A stretch of 64,000 nt of DNA from Acanthochlamys bracteata (GCA_019914995.1 CM034128.1:8434501-8498500); one strand, 5' to 3'; positions 28,785-44,116 are shown, counted from the stretch's first letter. Program-made: numbers and translations. The notes: generated by a model from the sequence alone, not told the origin.

Positions 28785-28890
28785 TCCAATAACAGGGCTG
28801 CTTCATTTAATGCTACTGATAAGGATCTTAAATACCTTCCTACATCAGCCACATGCATGAATCTACTAAAGTTTTCAGCAACAACTAGTT
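28785..28890 (+). pseudogene. Possible HECT ubiquitin-ligase (UPL6-like) fragment
   Basis: One frame reads RAASFNATDKDLKYLPTSAT then CMNLLK. This resembles the C-terminal HECT lobe of plant UPL6, which has IQRA..ASxxALDRLPTSATCMNLLKLPPY with the catalytic Cys inside TCMN. Similarity stops after LLK and the expected LPPY and GFDLS tail are absent. The frame continues about 70 unmatched residues. It is probably a captured or decayed scrap; the call rests on one 12-residue match. Confidence 0.3.
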
Positions 28891-30592
28891 TAAAGACGTT
28901 CAAATGTCTTGATGAGGACTTTCAAAAATCGCTTGGAGCTAGCAACAACTGGTTTGAAGATAGGAAGCGAAGGATTCCAGCAATGGCAATAACATTGTTC
29001 AACATCTCAACTCCACCAAACGCATCAACTCCCATTATCGGTCGAGATGATTTGTGTTTTTGTACTTGTTATGATATAGTATACCAACAGTTTTTTTAGG
29101 GACCATTTTTCTACTCGTAGAATGCTTTTTTGCTATGTTTTTTGTTAAGGTATGAGTAAAGAAAAACAGTGAAGGTCGAACCTGAGTTTGGATGTATTTG
29201 TCACAGCAAGTTTATGCTCAGGTAGCTCCTTTCTAAGCTCTTGTTTTTTGCCTAATTTGTACCCTTCTGCAGAAAGAGCCTCTTATGGTGTCGTGGTGAA
29301 CTATGTAATACATGTTAGCATTTTAGAATCATATTCAGGTGTCTGAAGAATCTTGTAAATGCACTTTGTAACATTCAATGCAGTGCGTCATTCAATATAT
29401 CATAGTAAACTCAATGATAGTTTTCTTAAAATACAAAATTATTTGACACATTATTTATACAAACTGGTATAGTCTCTAATATATTTTAATACATATCTGA
29501 ATGTATTAGCATGCTTGAATAATATTTGCTTAGTTACTCATTTCTTTCATTGGGTCAACTGCTTGAGCTCTCATGTTTTTGCTAAATTTGTTTTCCTTAA
29601 CACAAAAAAATATTTCAGTAATTTTTTAAAAATTATTTTTATTTATTCTTCAGTTATAATAACTATTTATTCTTTATTAATCTTACTGATATATTCAAAT
29701 AAGTCGAAATTAAATTATTCTCTTACTCTAATCTCCACCATAATAATTTTTTCTTATTTAAACTTATTTTATTTTTTCTTCCTTATTACTTCTCTATCAA
29801 AACCGACCATTACTGGTTTGAACTTGGCTCTCTTGACTAGAAAAAAACTATCATAAAGATTTCATTATATCTATTTTAATTAAAATTGTGCATACTTAGA
29901 CCCTATGTTCTTGAAATTTTTTTTTAAAATTTCACCACACTCCACTAAAATTTTACTATATTGAGCTTCATTTAATTTTAACATTTTTTTATACATATAG
30001 ACTAACTTTTAAAGTATTCTTTTTAATCAATACTTGTTCAAAATCTTTCACGAGTACAATTAAAACCATGCTGTAAGATTGAATAAACTTTACCTTTGAG
30101 TCTTAAAATGAACTCATCTTAGACTAAAAACTCAATGGAAAAAATTTTAATCTTTTTCATCAAATATGACTTGAAAAACGTATTGAAAACAAATGGCCTA
30201 CAAAAACAAAGTCAAAATAGATATGGCCTACTTAATCAAAAAACCCATAAAACATAGTGGGGCGAGCGCAGGTTATTGCTTCAGGTCGGACCCCTTAGTT
30301 ACTAAACAGGAGAGTTCGCTGGACAGTGTGTTATTTACTGCCCTAATGAGCTACCTCTTGCAAGTATAGAACTATAAATTCTACAAGCATTAGCCCTGCC
30401 AATTATTACGAATGTAGAGCTTTCTGATACGTTTCATTTCTGATACCTAAACATTCATTGCCTGCAAAATATTAAGTATCTAAAGAAACAATTAAGCTAC
30501 AATAGTTAACAACTTATAGCATGAGCATTTCCAAATCATATATCATCATCAATGCATGAAGCACTTTTTAGTATGACATTCAGTATAAATAC
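28891..30592. other. No gene seen
   Basis: Mostly AT-rich, with a T-rich block at 29590-29860. At about 30258-30366 a GC-richer patch (GGGGCGAGCGCAGG, AGGTCGGACCCC, GGAGAGTTCGCTGGAC) stands out and is unexplained. The 3' UTR of ICln probably occupies the last ~200 bases. Confidence 0.4.
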
Positions 30593-33500
30593 TCATTTTC
30601 TATCTCCATCTTGATCACCGTCTACCTCATCTGCATCTTCAAAACGTTGATCATTGATGTGAAGCTGCAAAGTGCAAACAGAAATGATAGTCTAAGACAG
30701 TAATAAGGCACACTGCAGAATTCTGAAGCAACATAGATATATACTAAAGTAAGGTTACTTGTCTTGACAGTTAAGCCTAAAGGCCAAAGGATAGTAGTAA
30801 CGGAACAAATATTATTTCAAAAGAGTAATCCGTGTGAAATCAACATATACGAAAGAATTAAGTGCTTGTTTTTTATAAGTTTATTTATATAATAATATAA
30901 ATATGTATTCAGTTATTTATTTATTTATTATTTTTTTTTGTTGAGGAATTTGATCATCATGGTCATTGTGGCTATGAATTGGACATTGGTTGATGGGTCA
31001 CGAATTACTCATTAGCAAAGAGAAGGTAAAGAAAATATTGTGTGTACTAGTAGAGCAATGTCCCACAGAACTGAGTAAAAATAGGATGCCTAACAACAAA
31101 CAGAAGCAGCAGTAGTAGCAAAAGGGCATCATATTTAAACGAAGATTCAGCTGATTTGAAAATCATTGGCTGAAGGAAACTACTTAACAGAAACATAAAG
31201 AGGAAAGGAAACAAAGAAAAATAAAATAATAAATAAAGGTAAACAGAATTCTACTGAAAAAGAAAAGTAATTAAAAAGAAAGAGATGCAATATGATATCT
31301 ACATTAAATAATCGCAAACACAGCTCCAAGCAATGGGTACTGTATTCGATGTTTTAGCATTTACGTTTAGCTTGCAAGTTTAACACTGGGATGAGAGGAA
31401 GTTATATCTAACTAAAGTACACTACACATGACCAAGCAGCTTCATGTTCTAATTAAGACGAACAAACAAACAGCTTACTGAGCTCTTCAAGGAATTTTGA
31501 CATTAAAATCTCATTCCAGTCCATAAAGAGTTATATATAAAAGGATCTGTTTGAAGATATTGACACCCAAACGATAACAAATGAAAGGATAACAAATTTA
31601 AATACGCGATCCAAATTGAAGAGAGGAAGTTAATTTGATCAGACGTTCTGCTTGTATTAAAAAATAGCGTGATTTCACATACCTCAAGCACTGTATGAGC
31701 TAGTTCTTCACCTCCATTAGCATAACCAATGGGATGGGAAGGATCTTCTGAGGCATGCCACTCGGAATCATCAACTACATCAAATATACAAGAAACGTAA
31801 TCAGTTAAGTCAAAATAAGAAAAAGTACAAAAATGCAGACCACTAAAACAACACGGGGCTGATATGTCACTTCACCATTGTCTGCCATTTCTTCATCACC
31901 ATGAAACCATTCGTTCTCTTCGTCTTGATCTGAAGACATGATAGGAAAACTACTATTATTTTGTCCATTTGGCACAAATCTGAGCTTACCCACAAATACA
32001 TACATGAAAAACAAATCTCACCTTGGTTGGGATCAGGATTCAGTTCTGCGCATTCACAGAAAACGTTGAAGAGCATATCCACTGCCAACAGTTAAGGGCT
32101 CTTCATCAAAATGGGAAACATGGTGTATAATGATGTAGGGGAAAAAGCAACTAAAACTCAGTGAATAAACAGCAGAAATCCAAAAAGAAACGTCGTCATA
32201 TGTTCACAAAATGCCAAGTAACTCTATCCATGACTATCACTAAGAGTGTCCAAAACATAGAACCTCGCTACTAAACTTTACAAAGCATATCTATTACTCT
32301 TATAGATGCAAAAAGGCAAGAACTAACTAATTGTTTCAAAGACAGATGTAATTCTTCTTACTTTGCATGCTACAAACACATTAACAAAACAGGATTCTAA
32401 CGCAATTAATAACTTGTTTATAGTGATAGAACAAACTTAAACTGGCATCAGTTACATTCTTCATGTCAGTAGCATCCTTTCATCATAATGTGGTGGTAGG
32501 TTGTTTGAGTCGTTAGACAGATACTACCCAAAAATCATCACCCACCTGTGAATCCTAATAAACTTGAAAAAGAAAATAAATTTCAAAACAAAAGAAATTC
32601 TCTATCCTACTTTTACAACTAATTGAGAATTCAAATTTGTTCCAAATGTAAAACATATGAAGAAAGAGATGCTATCCAATGTCATTTACTGTAAGTAACC
32701 AAAACTATCCTATTGATGATGACAGTGACAACCCATAACTAACATAATTTATAGCAAGACTGCAAGTTATATTCATCAATTAATCACTAAACTATCAATT
32801 AACACACTGTGTGTGCTGACGTCGACATCTATTTGAGAGTAAGGATGTTGAAACAAACATAAAGAAACTGCACAAGTGTATGCTACATATAGGGTGTGTT
32901 CTTTTGGCTTTGGAAGTGAGTTCTTAGAAGTGAGTTGTTAGAAATAGTATTATTGGAAGTGATGTGTTCTTTTATATTGGAAAATGTGTTGGAAGTGATT
33001 TCTTATGTTTTTTTTGTAATGAAAAGTGAATTAGAAGTGACTTCTTAATAGAAAAGAAGTGACTTCTGGGTGTAAAAGAACGCACCCATATTGAAGCAAC
33101 CTAAGCTATTCCGGAAACAACTTTTTTATAACAAATGCTAATTACTCAAATCTGAAATTAACTAAAAGGCAAAGAGCAAAAAAAAAAAGACCAATATACG
33201 ATCTGATATGACTATCAAAAGAAGCCAATAAATAAGAGTTCTTAAAAAGGGGGAAAAGGCATCCAAAGTGGAGATATTTGATGGATACATTGACCGGGAT
33301 CAGATGGCACAAGCCTCATTTCTGTTATCCTTGGCAGCTCTACTTCCCCAGCACATTCTGAATCAGAGCCATCAGACTTCTCGCCATCTTCCATGTCAGT
33401 CTCAATCTTGACAAAAGAAATGAGAAGGATTTTAGAAAAGAATTACAAAACATACATTTCCAAGGCTTTAATAACCAAGGACATCAGTTCAGAGGATGAT

Positions 33501-34521
33501 ACGATCGCCAACCAATTATCTTGAAATTTGCAGCTGAAGTTACTACTTTTGTCAATCACCTCATTAGGATAGCCAATTATTTATATCACTCATAGTAATG
33601 AACTCCTTAGTTCCATTAACTCATAATACAAAGTGATGATGGGAATGGTGCTAGTGCTGGTGGTGACAACCACCATAGGAATAGAATAATAAGTGGTGTT
33701 TACTTATATAGAATGAGAGGGGAAAATCAGTTCTATTATGCTAGAAATGTCTTTCATAATGGTCCATCCAAGTTTCAGTTCTATTTAAGAAGTGTTCTTT
33801 TCGTTTAGAAAGGCTCCATCCAAGTTCAAAACAAATACACTAAAAAACTTTCAAGTTACTTGTTAGCTTCAAACATGTTCTCTTTCTCTTGCAATTTGCG
33901 ACCCACTAATATATTACTACTATTTCTTCTTATCATTTCATATATTTTTTGCTAGAATGCAGTAATAAGATGTGTAACAGATTTTAACACAAGCTCTGAG
34001 AGGAGAAATGCAACTAAAGTAATTACCACTAAGCAGACCATACAAATAACCTAAAAGATATCACTAACCAGTTAATCAAACATAAAAACGAAACTATTAC
34101 AGAATTAATCTAAACCCTAAGCCCTAACAATTACCTGGGCGTAAATACACGGAGAGGGGTAAGCCTCAGGATCCCTAGACACAGCATGAAGTGATACAGA
34201 CAGGAAATCGACCTCGTACCCCTTTGTTCTGTCAACATCGCTCAGCCACACCACTCTCCTAAAAATTACAAGCAACACACAACCAATTAGAATTGAGAAG
34301 GAAACAACAATCGGAAATCGAAACAGCTCAGAGTTCAGAGAGCGGACAACGAACTTGGTGGTGATGTACAAAGTTCCGGGAAACTCGGGAGGGCAGGAAA
34401 CAAAAGCGATAGCAACACCAGTCTGCACATGCATCAGCTCCTCTCCAGCGTCCGTGTTCAGCCGCGGTCGCCCGACGCCATCTCCAATGCGGTCGGAGAA
34501 GTGTTGCAGACCTCGAGCCAT
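30593..34521 (-). CDS. ICLN: pICln, chloride-conductance regulatory / methylosome subunit
   Basis: Chaperone of the PRMT5 methylosome that holds Sm proteins before snRNP assembly; historically named for swelling-activated chloride currents. Seven exons, 5' to 3': 34521-34355, 34258-34135, 33406-33289, 32081-32022, 31929-31876, 31774-31683, 30664-30593; 228 residues, all phases consistent. The PH-like domain covers exons 1-4, with PGTLYITTKRVVWLSD, VDFLSVSLHAVSRD, CIYAQIE, ITEMRLVPSD and LFNVFCECAELNPDP. An acidic loop (DMEDGEKSDGSDSE) splits it, as in the family. Exons 5-7 are the acidic tail, with NEWFHGDEE, DDSEWHASED and LHINDQRFEDADE, the last being the conserved C-terminal block. The third intron (1.2 kb) carries a small MITE-like insertion. 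Confidence 0.94.
32892..33087. mobile_element. MITE-like insertion in ICln intron 3
   Basis: A 196-bp segment with inverted ends GGGTGTGTTCTTTT (left) and GGGTGCGTTCTTTT (read inward from the right; 13 of 14 bases match). Inside are repeated GAAGTGA words. ATA flanks both sides, too short to prove a target duplication. The non-coding length fits a miniature inverted-repeat element; superfamily undecided. Confidence 0.6.
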
Positions 34522-35732
34522 TGTTAGCTACTCGCTCGCTGTCTGCTGCTGGTGTTCGGTCTCTGGGTTTTCTATCTCGCTGGAAGAATCTGGTTTGCGG
34601 GTTTTTGGAAAATTGTTCCACAGGGTTTATGCTTTTTAGAAGCGAGTAGCAAACGAAGGAAAATGAGCTTTTATCTAAACCGTTAGATAAGGCAGCCTAG
34701 ATTGTATTATTCATTAAAATGGGTTGAAACCACTAATGTTGTTCTTCAAATAAGAACCTTGGGGAACGTTTGGCAAGATTTAAAATTAAAAAAAAAAACT
34801 CTTAAAGAAATATTCTAAAAAATAAAATATAAATTATATATAAAATTATATAATATATAATTTATTTATATATTATTAAAATTTTTAAATATTATAATAA
34901 TTTTATTAAGAATGTCAAATTTTCTCAAAATAATAAATATTATTATAAATACAGCCGAATACTCTTTCAATATAATTATTTATTAAGAATGCGTTAAGTT
35001 TAGCTTATCAAAAAAATAAAATTTTAATTTTATATTTTTTATACATATTTTACAAATATATAAAGAAATTATTTAAAAATTAAAAAAATATAAAAAATAT
35101 TTACATAATAAAAAATTTTATTTAATATTTTAGTTTTTTTTAAAAAAAATATTTTTCATTTTAAAAAATATATTTTAAAAGCACGCCCAGTAGCTTAAGA
35201 GATTTGAGAACAAAATAATAGTACAGGTATTTACCACTATTTGCAAAATGGGAAGAGAAAATTCTTAAAGCTGAAACGACAAGAAAAGAGCTGGGAACAC
35301 TGTTTAAGTAATCAACATCCAAGTTCTTCAACAAACTAGAAGCACAACTGTCTCGAATCTCCAATAGCAGAGTCAGAGCATTCACCTGACTAGTTTTGGA
35401 AGACAACAATCCCTAATCAACAGTTGTTTAAATTTCTTTTCAGATTAAAGATAACAAGCACCATCACAACAGCAAGCCACAATTGAAACTATAACATTGA
35501 AATAACATATGTTCAACATTACTAGAAATGACACTTCAAAATTGAAGTCCTCCAGCTAACATAGAAGGTAACTGTAAACGACATTTAATTAAATGATCAA
35601 AAAGTACTGGCATCTTCCTCCCTAAAAATAACATTAAGGTCTCAAACTATCCTCTACTAGAAGGTGGTCCACCTATCAAATGACATATTCACGCTTAGCA
35701 TTGGTAGTACAAGAAACAAGCTGCGAACTTGA
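34522..35732. other. ICln promoter and spacer to RPS13
   Basis: Up to about 34700 is the ICln upstream region. 34750-35190 is very AT-rich repeat (GGGAACGTTTGGC word at its left, AAGCACGCCC at its right). The remainder is unique sequence ending in the RPS13 3' UTR. No gene. Confidence 0.45.
34982..35190 (+). repeat. AT-rich dispersed repeat (family B copy)
   Basis: GCGTTAAGTTTAGC, then ATTTTACAAATATATAAA, ATATAAAAAATATTTAC, ATAATAAAAAATTTTA and AAAAGCACGCCC. The order matches copies at 7850-8050 and 38385-38640. Class unknown. Confidence 0.4.
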
Positions 35733-38024
<2,292 letters not shown>

Positions 38025-38125
38025 GGTGAGGAAGGTTGTTGCGGCGCTACTCTTGGTCCAACAATTCTTCTCTCTCTCTCTCTCCTCCCTCGCGCGCGCG
38101 GCTACGGCGTTTAAGTCTCTGCAAC

Positions 38126-38239
38126 TAGGGTTTTCTAAAGATATTCTTCATATTGACTAAAATGCCCTCAAGGGTTCTTCTTTTGATCCTCGCATCCAAA
38201 CCGTTGGCTGAAGAGCATACAAATGATCTGTAATGGGCC
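38126..38239 (-). promoter_or_regulatory. Telo-box and site II motif of RPS13
   Basis: AAACCCTA on the minus strand at 38126-38133 and TGGGCC (plus) at 38234-38239; a second TGGGCC follows at 38246-38251. Arrangement as in RPS20. A CT-rich tract with CGCGCGCG at about 38067-38101 lies in the leader. Confidence 0.6.
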
Positions 38240-38384
38240 TTAGTGTGGGCCTATATGGCCTGTTAACAGCCCATTTCGACCAGGAATTTATATTGGTCGC
38301 AACAGTTACCCAGCACTAGAACAAGTCAACAAAACAAACCAGCTGATCAACTAGTGGCCTATCAATACACGTCCTCATCTTTTT

Positions 38385-38640
38385 TTTGGGGACGTTTGAC
38401 ATTTCATTTTTATCCATTTAAATTTTATTTTTTAAACATTTTTTATAAATTTTTTTAATATTATATAAAATTTATTAAAATATTTAGAAATATAAAAAAT
38501 TTTACATTATAAAATATTATTAGTATTAATTTTATTAGTATTGATAAAAATAAATTTTATATTTTAAAATAGAATAAATTATTTTTATTTCAAAACTATT
38601 ATTTTAAAAGAAGTTTGAAGCACTTTTTTTTAATTATTTT
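38385..38640 (+). repeat. AT-rich dispersed repeat (family B copy)
   Basis: Opens with GGGGACGTTTGACATTTCATTT, then TTTTTATAAATTTTTTTAA, ATATAAAATTTATTAAAA, ATATAAAAAATTTTACAT and TTATTTTTATTTCAAAA. It lies in the 0.9-kb interval between the two head-to-head starts. Class unknown. Confidence 0.4.
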
Positions 38641-38947
38641 GTGATTGCTTTTCAATTCAAAATTCTTTTTTCATTAAATATAATAAATAATTAATATAAC
38701 TAAATATATTTAATTTTTAAAATTTGTATATATTTGAAAATTATTTGAAAAAATTATACGTTTGCTCTGACTCTCTGTCTCCGTGTTGCTGAGCTGGAAG
38801 CAGCAGCGAGCGACGACGAAGCGATCAGGACCCACTGCCGCTAGCAATCATCAAGCCTTCGATTTCTGATAGTTTCGCGGAATTTTTTCTTTCTCGTCTT
38901 TGCTGAGGAGATCGGGTCCCGGTCGGAGGAGTTCCGCCGGCGGTGAA

Positions 38948-41900
38948 ATGAAAGGGTTACCGAGCAACCCCGGGGATTACGTCTACTTCAAGTCCCAACC
39001 CCGCTTCATGACATCTCTGTATGGATTTGTTATTGATTGCTAGTTTATCTCGAACTGATTTTTGTAATTCTGTTGGTTTTGGTTCAGCTTCTGCGAATCT
39101 ATTTAGCATGGTTAATTGATTGATAATGAAAATTTGAACTAAATTGCTAGGTTTCTTTTTATAATGATTCAGTTTGTTTTTGGATAATTCTTTTGGTTAT
39201 GGTACAATTTGTTTGGATTTGCCCTTGATTGAATTTAATTTGTGAACACTGCCAAGAGTTCGATTTAAAAAAGAAAAAAAGAAATTCAACTTTTGTTGCT
39301 TGGCAATCTGAGTTTTGCTCATATGGTAGTTTTTTTGTGTCTGGAGTTCTCGATGCTAGCACAGAGTTTGCTTTATTTTAAACGGCGGCTGAGCTGGTCG
39401 CTGCTCTGAAGTTAATTGTGTGGATCAGTTGATGAGCAAATTATTTTTGTTTGTAGTTATTTCGGTAGATGCAGCAAATTACACTCTTGCAGTCAGTCAG
39501 ACTTACTAGTGCTTATTGCATTTGCATATAGGAAGAAAACAATGGCGATAATATGATTTCAGTCCAAAAGTAGTTCCCCACTTATCTGTCTTCCAGGAGT
39601 AACTGGAGCTGCAGATGTATACTACAAACAGATAATGTCTCTGTCAATGAAGGTACTGTTGGCAATAGATCCTTTTCTCTTTCTAAGTGTGTTGTTCATT
39701 CATGCATGTCTAGATGGATGAGCAACGTCTATTGTAGTCCATCATATTTTGAAACTTAAAGCAAAAGTGTAGATTACTTGACCCTTTTAATCTTATGAAG
39801 TTAAGATGATGATGAGTAAGTAGTCTGTCCAAGGTGATGGGTATATTGTGAAGCTCGTTTCATTTATATATTGCATAGGACTGAAGCCAACATGAATTCC
39901 TAAAGTATTGTAGGTATTTTGAGAGAAATCTTATTGGAAACAAAAGTAATGTAATAGTTTACTTTAAGAAAATTGTAGTAGTGTTCTATAATGGCCTAGG
40001 GTGTGCATGCTTTATAATTACTCGTCTATCTTAAAAATTTATCGGCAAAATGGAAGTGCCATTGGTATGTTCTGGAGTTCATATGTTGTAGAGAAATTGG
40101 TGGGGATAAATCAACTACATAAAGTTTAATTCTCTGGAGTATTGACTTTTTTCTTCATGGGCGGGGGCTAGCTGTGGATCTTGTAGAGGCTTTTGACGAA
40201 AGACATCCAAACCCTTATTTTATATATTTGTCTCATTTCTTTTATCCGTAATTCTCTTGAAAAGTATATGCCCAAAGCAGGAAATAGGATATTTGAACTT
40301 ATTTATATTTGACTTGATTCAGATGAATTAGAAGTTAAAATTTAGATAGAATAAAAAAATTGCATGAGAAATTCTTTCTTATTATTTTATCAATTGTTGC
40401 GTTGTGCATCTTTGAAATGTTTTTGCTATCTCCTTAAGGGTCAGTGGTCGCAGTTCATTTCATGGTAGCCTCACTTGATCCATGCATGTAAAGTCCCATG
40501 GTGTTAAGTGCGGGATTCAGCTAGGATCAGCGTTCCATCTCTTCATGTGTTTGAATCTCAGAGTCTAAGCAGGAAGAGTTTTCATTTTCACACAGTTAGG
40601 AAATCAAAGTAATCTAATACTTTTATGTTAAAGGGTGAGTTCCTCAGCATAACGTAACAGTGCTTGGTCTGTGCTAGTTTCTTATTTTGCAATTTCTGGT
40701 TCTCACAGTGTTCCATGTCATTTTTAATGTCCTATTACCAACATAAAGCTTAAATTGGATGCACTTATGCCTAGTCAGAATTTTGAAATTCTTGAGTTCA
40801 ATATCATGCTTACATGTCTTTTTTAACTGTCATAGCTACAAACCATCGTTAGTTGTACATGAATTAACGAGCATATGATACTGAAATGGTTTTAGTGTTA
40901 CAGAGTTATTTCAACTGATATACCACGTTTGTGAAATCATCATGAGTGGATTCATTCATTTGAGAAGTTCTTGGATGCCCATCAACGCTCATCGTGTGAG
41001 TCTTTATGTTCCTCTACAGCATCTTTCTCACTTTTGAGCTTTCCTTTTTCACTGAATTGTACATCACAACTGTAATTCTTCTGTTATGCAATGCTTTTTG
41101 TTATCATTTGTTAGCATTCATCGTAGTGCACCAGTTCCTTACGGCATATTTGATCCCAGCACATATAGTCTAGTCATATTAGTTGTAATGGAAAGTTGTG
41201 AAAAGTTTCTAGGAAAATTGTAGACTTCTTCCAGAACCTGTGCTTAATTCTTACACACTAGTGTTGATAACCATATCTTGATGTCGAACAGGCGTCAATT
41301 GAGCCCGTTTTTATATTAATACTGTCTAAATTGTTTCAATCTATTTAAAAATGTAAGGTAAGCCAGTGATCTGTTAACAATCTCTACAAGGCTTTTGAAA
41401 AAAAAATTGCTACTATACTTCTCCAAGGAGTTTTTTCTTAAGCTCTACGCATTCTATTGTCTTCAATGAACTGATGAACATTTAAGCGGGAGAATGTTAA
41501 TGGAGTCTTTACATTCTTTCAGGACAAAATGCAGTTCTTTGAGAGTTTTATTAATGATGACACAATATAAGAGTTATGCTAAACAAAATGGGGTACTCAG
41601 CTATGTTATTCCTTTCTATTAGTTTATTATACATCCAAATTTGTACATCTTCCTCCTGAAATTAGGTTTGGAGTTTGTTGAAGTTTGTCTTTATTACTTA
41701 CTTGCTCTTTTTCCAGGTGCATCTCTATGGGACAGCCCTAGGAGGGTTTCTGGCACAACTGTTTGCTGAAAATCAGCCTAGAAGAGTTAAGTCACTGGTT
41801 GTTTCCAACTCTTTTTTGGAGACACAGAAGTTTGCTGCAAGCATGCCGTGGTCTCCAATGTATGGATTCTCTTCTGCCTATCCTTAAGATTGTGTTATAA

Positions 41901-44116
41901 GTGTGCTGGCAGTTTAGTTCTGGAATCTTTTGGTTTTGAGGGTTTATGCCATTGTTTCGCAATTGTTGTTACTCTGATGCATTTTAAACTTTACGGATTT
42001 GTTCTGAGTCTACTGCTTCTTCGGTAAATTCAAGGCGTCAGATGGAAATAGAAGTCATACGAACAGGCACTTAAATTTAATATTCAAATCCATCCTTTTT
42101 ACTGAAGCCATATGTGTTGACTGGAGTACGTGATCCGCATGAACATTTTATTGCAGGCTCAGTCGACTTTGTTGTTGGCCATGCATGTAGCTGCGCTTCC
42201 CTATCTGCCAAGCCATATATGATTCTTCCATCTTGCATTCATGTTGATCTTATTCAGGTTTCATGCTAAACTACACAGAAGCAATAACAACTGTGCCATA
42301 ACGAGGTTCATCAATTATATGGCATATCCATCTAAAATAGTAGTGTCCGCATACTAGATAGTAACAGGATCATGCCTCTAGCTTTTGTCTTGAGGCGATG
42401 AAATTTGAGGGTTTAAGGAAGAAAATTAGCACATCCCGAGCTTTCCTGCCTGCACATTTTGCATAACAGCTTACTTCTTTTGCATGAGATTAGCGAGATG
42501 TTAACTTGTTGCTTAGGCAATAGCCCTTTCATTGCTGAATGATGTGGTAATGGGGCCCTAATATCTAATCAGTGCAATTTTATATATATCAAGGATCAAA
42601 GGTGCAACCTATAAAATGATACGCAGATTAAAATCTCTCCTGTGGGCCCATTGATGTCAGATTTGGAAATAATGAAACTTTTGCACATTACTGTTTAGGT
42701 TAAAACGACTGCACGGAAATGCATTTAGCAATATTTTCTGAAAATGGTTTCTTGAGTACATTCTGAACCTTGTGGTAGTCAATATATCCCAATAAACATC
42801 ATATTTCCACACTCCTCATGGTTCTTCCTTCATATACGCAATGTATTTACATCCTTTCTCTTCTCTTGTAATTCCCTGTCTCTACATTAGTTTGCTGCAA
42901 GGTTAGTTTTCATCTCTTTGTTTTAGCAACATGGAATGTTTACGTTTTTTGACAGGTGGCTTACGTCTATTTAGTTCTTAATGATTCTTGCTTAATCAGT
43001 TAATCCATATTACTGGCTGTAATATTATTTAATAGGTTCAAATTCTCAAGGAATGTTATGGGTTTTGTTTGCGACATACGTACGTTTACTCCTTGTTACT
43101 GCTTTTAAACTCGTCTTTGTTTTTTGAATAAATAGGTTGAAATGCTGTCAAAAGATGACCTAGCCTCATGACTAACTTTCAATGCCAATGTGGCATTGGT
43201 TGGATCCCTTGTGATCTCAGATTCTGATCACTATAATGGATGTATGCCATGAGAAGTAGAATTTTTCTGCCTGAGCTTTAGTATAGATTTGTTCATTAAC
43301 AAACTTTTCTTACTTAATATTTCGTCTTGCTTATGATATCTCTGTCTCAAAAGCTTCGCTTTTGCGTAGTAATACGATGCTATTTAATTTCTGTAGTCAT
43401 AAGTTTTTTTGTATTTTTTTCGATTTATTGAACACATATGTGGTTTACTTATTGTTTCCAAGATATTCAATAAAAGTGCATTCATCTGTTCATACTTGTA
43501 GGTTCTTAATGATATGTTGATTTTAAGCTATAACGTATGTTTTCTAAGCATTCTTGTATTACATCACATGTACTCCATTTCAATATGCTCTATTATATTA
43601 TGGAATTGTCAGCCTCTATTAATGGTTTCTATTATTGATATGTACATGCCAGTTCGTTTAACTTGGAATGCAGAAGATTCTCTGGGTGCTTTTCCATTCA
43701 ATTTAGCATCTCATAATTGCACATTTGGTGCATGGGCTTTGAAGTACCTGGCAAATTCACCTTTCCACATATTGTAAAATATCTGTATTTTATTGTTATT
43801 ATATGATTTTTATGTTGTTTACCTATTCATGCAGGCCAACGACTTTTGTGCTAGCCCTCAGCACCTTAGAGATCAGGTGTATGAAAGATATCAGATGCAA
43901 CCCGAGCAGTGGTAGAATAGGTAGTGATTTTCCTTTTCTATCACATCCAGACGAGGTTAACTTTTATCTTCAGATGAATAAAAATACATCAATGGCATGA
44001 TTAGGCATTTTAAAAATCTCAGTAAAATGTTTAATAACTTTTCTGACAATTATCATACCTGTGACAGCTTCACCTCAGGAGGGTAGGCGGAGAACCTAGA
44101 TCTGACCTGGTGCCAG
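38948..44116 (+). pseudogene. Maspardin (SPG21/ACP33-like) alpha/beta-hydrolase pseudogene
   Basis: All parts of a plant maspardin homologue can be followed in order, with introns kept: MKGLPSNPGDYVYFKSQ (38948), then Q-W-R and YDF (39550s), AADVYYKQIMSLSMK (to 39652), RVISTDIPR and NHHEWIHSFEKFLD (about 40890-41000), VHLYGTALGGFLAQLFAENQ with the nucleophile-elbow-like GTALGG (41717-41870), YVLTGVRDPHEHFIAGSVDF (about 42100-42190), VEMLSKDDLAS (43136), DFPFLSHPDEVNF (about 43930-43970) and LHLRRVGGEPRSDL (44068). It is not translatable. Stops replace conserved residues in the second piece (Tyr to TAA), the third (Trp of PRVWNHH to TGA), and the VEMLSKDDLAS piece (Arg to TGA). Single- or two-base losses shift the frame in the first piece after FKSQ and in the second at VVPP. 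Because introns remain, it is a decayed native or duplicated gene, not a retrocopy. The normal protein is a non-catalytic hydrolase-fold protein linked to endosomes. Confidence 0.9.

Noticed and set aside
28734-29099. 121-residue plus-strand open frame as a full gene
   Set aside because: Only the short LPTSATCMNLLK part resembles a known protein; the remainder matches nothing I know and no flanking exons fit.
29515-29856. 113-residue hydrophobic open frame
   Set aside because: Its composition (Phe/Ile/Leu/Ser/Tyr) follows from a T-rich stretch; no conserved pattern.
41717-41887. Short functional hydrolase protein from the intact maspardin exon
   Set aside because: It is one exon of a gene whose other exons contain stops and shifts; on its own it lacks the fold.
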